Source: Planctomycetota bacterium
GTDB taxonomy: Bacteria; Planctomycetota; Planctomycetia; Pirellulales; Pirellulaceae
NCBI GenBank assembly: GCA_026692885.1
Contig: JAPLNJ010001029.1
Span: 1-16,369 of the forward strand
Reading direction: 5' to 3'
Length of the DNA: 16,369 nucleotides
Shown: in pieces, positions 15,366-16,369 of the stretch
How positions within the stretch are numbered: position 1 is the first letter of the stretch
Layout of the letters: each line of letters opens with the position of its first letter
The notes under the pieces: model-generated
The model's input: only the letters and a program-made list of their open reading frames with translations
Told to the model about the DNA's origin: nothing
The model's database searches: none
Made by a program: the position numbers and the translations under genes

Positions 15366-16369
15366 ATATTGGTCAGGTCATCGTCACTGTTGCCGCCGAT
15401 CAAAGCATCCAGCGCCGCCGCCAGTTCCGCAGTGTACTCCGTCGACTCGGCGTAGATCCGGCAGATGCGCTGGCTGACCGGCAATCGCTGAAACAACTGG
15501 TTCGCGGTCAAGGGCCGGATCGAGTCCCGGGCGGAATCGTACAAGAAGTTCTGTCCGGCTGTCGGGCCGCTGGTGTGTGGGCGGAAGATCGTTCTCGCGA
15601 TATCGACGCGGAGCGGCAGTTGGGACAGGTGGCCCGGCAGATTTTGCCGCAGGCGGTGGTCGACGAGTCCCGCGTCGCAGAAAATACTGCTCCGTTCGGC
15701 ATCATTTTCGGAGAACACCAGATTTCGCTGGCAGATCATGGTCCAGGGGATCTGCCGCCGCAGGAGACGTTGCCACTTCTTGCCGAGCGCCCGCTTCCGA
15801 TCGTCCGCGTCGGATTGCCAACGGGCCACGTCCACCAGCAGCGACATTTCCGTGAAGTTCAAGTAGCGTGTCAGGTTCTCCGCCGGGTTTCCCGGAAACA
15901 GGAACTCTTTGCTTTCGGCGAATAGATCGGCCAGCGTCAAGTCGATGGCCCGGACGGTGCGGTGGAAGTAGACCGCTTGGAATAATTCGGCGCGAGCGCT
16001 CATGAACCGCAGCAGGGCCGAGACGCCACGCTCATGGATCGTCAGGCCGGCCCGGCTGAAGAAGCTGTAGTGCAGCAGCCGCTCCAAGTCGAAGGCCCGC
16101 TGACTGTAGCCTGACATGTAGGCATCGCGGAGCACGAAGTCCATGTTGTCGATGGTGTAGATACCGCTCAGCAGGCTGCGCAGGAAATGCAGCCACTGGG
16201 GGTGAGTTTCCGCGTCCGGGGACTTCGGCCGCATAATCAACCAGGCCACCTGTTGCGGGTCGAGCCGCTCGCTGGCCAACAGCTGGCCGTTGGGGTTTCG
16301 CCGCAATCCGCGTAACAGGTCGCCCAGCTCGTCGCGGATGATCTGGGCGCCCAGCGTCTCGTGGGTCAG
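15362..16369 (-). CDS. HD-superfamily phosphohydrolase, N-terminus outside the window
   Basis: The frame is open to the right edge, so this is the C-terminal 335 residues of a longer protein. The first visible residues, [20 protein letters not shown], look like the helix after the metal-binding HD site. [20 protein letters not shown] matches the conserved 'S..(D)RMDYLLRDS..TG' block of the SAMHD1/dGTPase-like HD family (COG1078). The catalytic H...HD residues themselves lie beyond 16369 and cannot be checked. Related enzymes hydrolyse dNTPs or other nucleotides, which would fit its pairing with purB. The specific substrate is not known. A TTG at 16306 is in frame but internal to the conserved region, so it is not the start. 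The stop TGA overlaps the purB GTG. Confidence 0.85.
   Translation of the reverse strand: MTHETLGAQIIRDELGDLLRGLRRNPNGQLLASERLDPQQVAWLIMRPKSPDAETHPQWLHFLRSLLSGIYTIDNMDFVLRDAYMSGYSQRAFDLERLLHYSFFSRAGLTIHERGVSALLRFMSARAELFQAVYFHRTVRAIDLTLADLFAESKEFLFPGNPAENLTRYLNFTEMSLLVDVARWQSDADDRKRALGKKWQRLLRRQIPWTMICQRNLVFSENDAERSSIFCDAGLVDHRLRQNLPGHLSQLPLRVDIARTIFRPHTSGPTAGQNFLYDSARDSIRPLTANQLFQRLPVSQRICRIYAESTEYTAELAAALDALIGGNSDDDLTNM

Noticed and set aside
13962..15455. 497-codon + strand frame antisense to purB
   Set aside because: purB on the - strand has full-length family motifs; this frame has none and no ribosome-binding site.

Overview
The window is GC-rich bacterial chromosome and most likely comes from a planctomycete (Pirellulales-like). 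The indicators are a BBP7-family outer-membrane beta-barrel protein, a large NatB-type permease fused to a CPBP protease domain, a planctomycete-type membrane protein with the SYSYTFQRPL segment, two groEL genes flanking groES, and many intergenic hairpin repeats. No rRNA, tRNA, CRISPR array or transposase gene was found.

Layout. Positions 1-789 hold no convincing intact gene. They contain a possible decayed C-terminus of a formylglycine-generating-enzyme-like domain, a hairpin repeat with a 16-bp tandem array derived from it, and a near-consensus sigma-54 promoter with an upstream palindrome. Positions 790-6587 are a chaperone cluster on the + strand: groEL1, groES, groEL2, then a strong intrinsic terminator, then dnaJ and grpE. 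Two small zinc-ribbon genes follow (FmdB family and yacG, 6662-7211). An 89-bp perfect-looking hairpin ending in T6 closes that block. Next come a polytopic membrane protein of unknown function (7504-8790), a 393-bp pair of inverted ~150-bp repeats, and a translationally coupled ABC exporter pair (natA-like ATPase plus NatB/CPBP permease, 9305-12255). The rest is on the - strand: a BBP7 porin-like protein (12336-13532), purB (adenylosuccinate lyase of the animal-like type), and the C-terminal part of an HD-superfamily phosphohydrolase that runs off the right edge.

How it works together. The groEL/groES genes make the Hsp60/Hsp10 folding chamber, and dnaJ and grpE supply the co-chaperone and nucleotide-exchange factor of the Hsp70 system. 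dnaK is not in the window. I saw no CIRCE operator. The sigma-54 promoter suggests that an enhancer-binding protein, rather than HrcA, drives the chaperone genes. purB and the HD protein overlap by four bases, so nucleotide metabolism genes are coupled on the opposite strand. The most unusual content is the density of structured dispersed repeats between genes. One 82-bp element is present at both ends of the window in inverted orientation with 78 of 82 positions identical.
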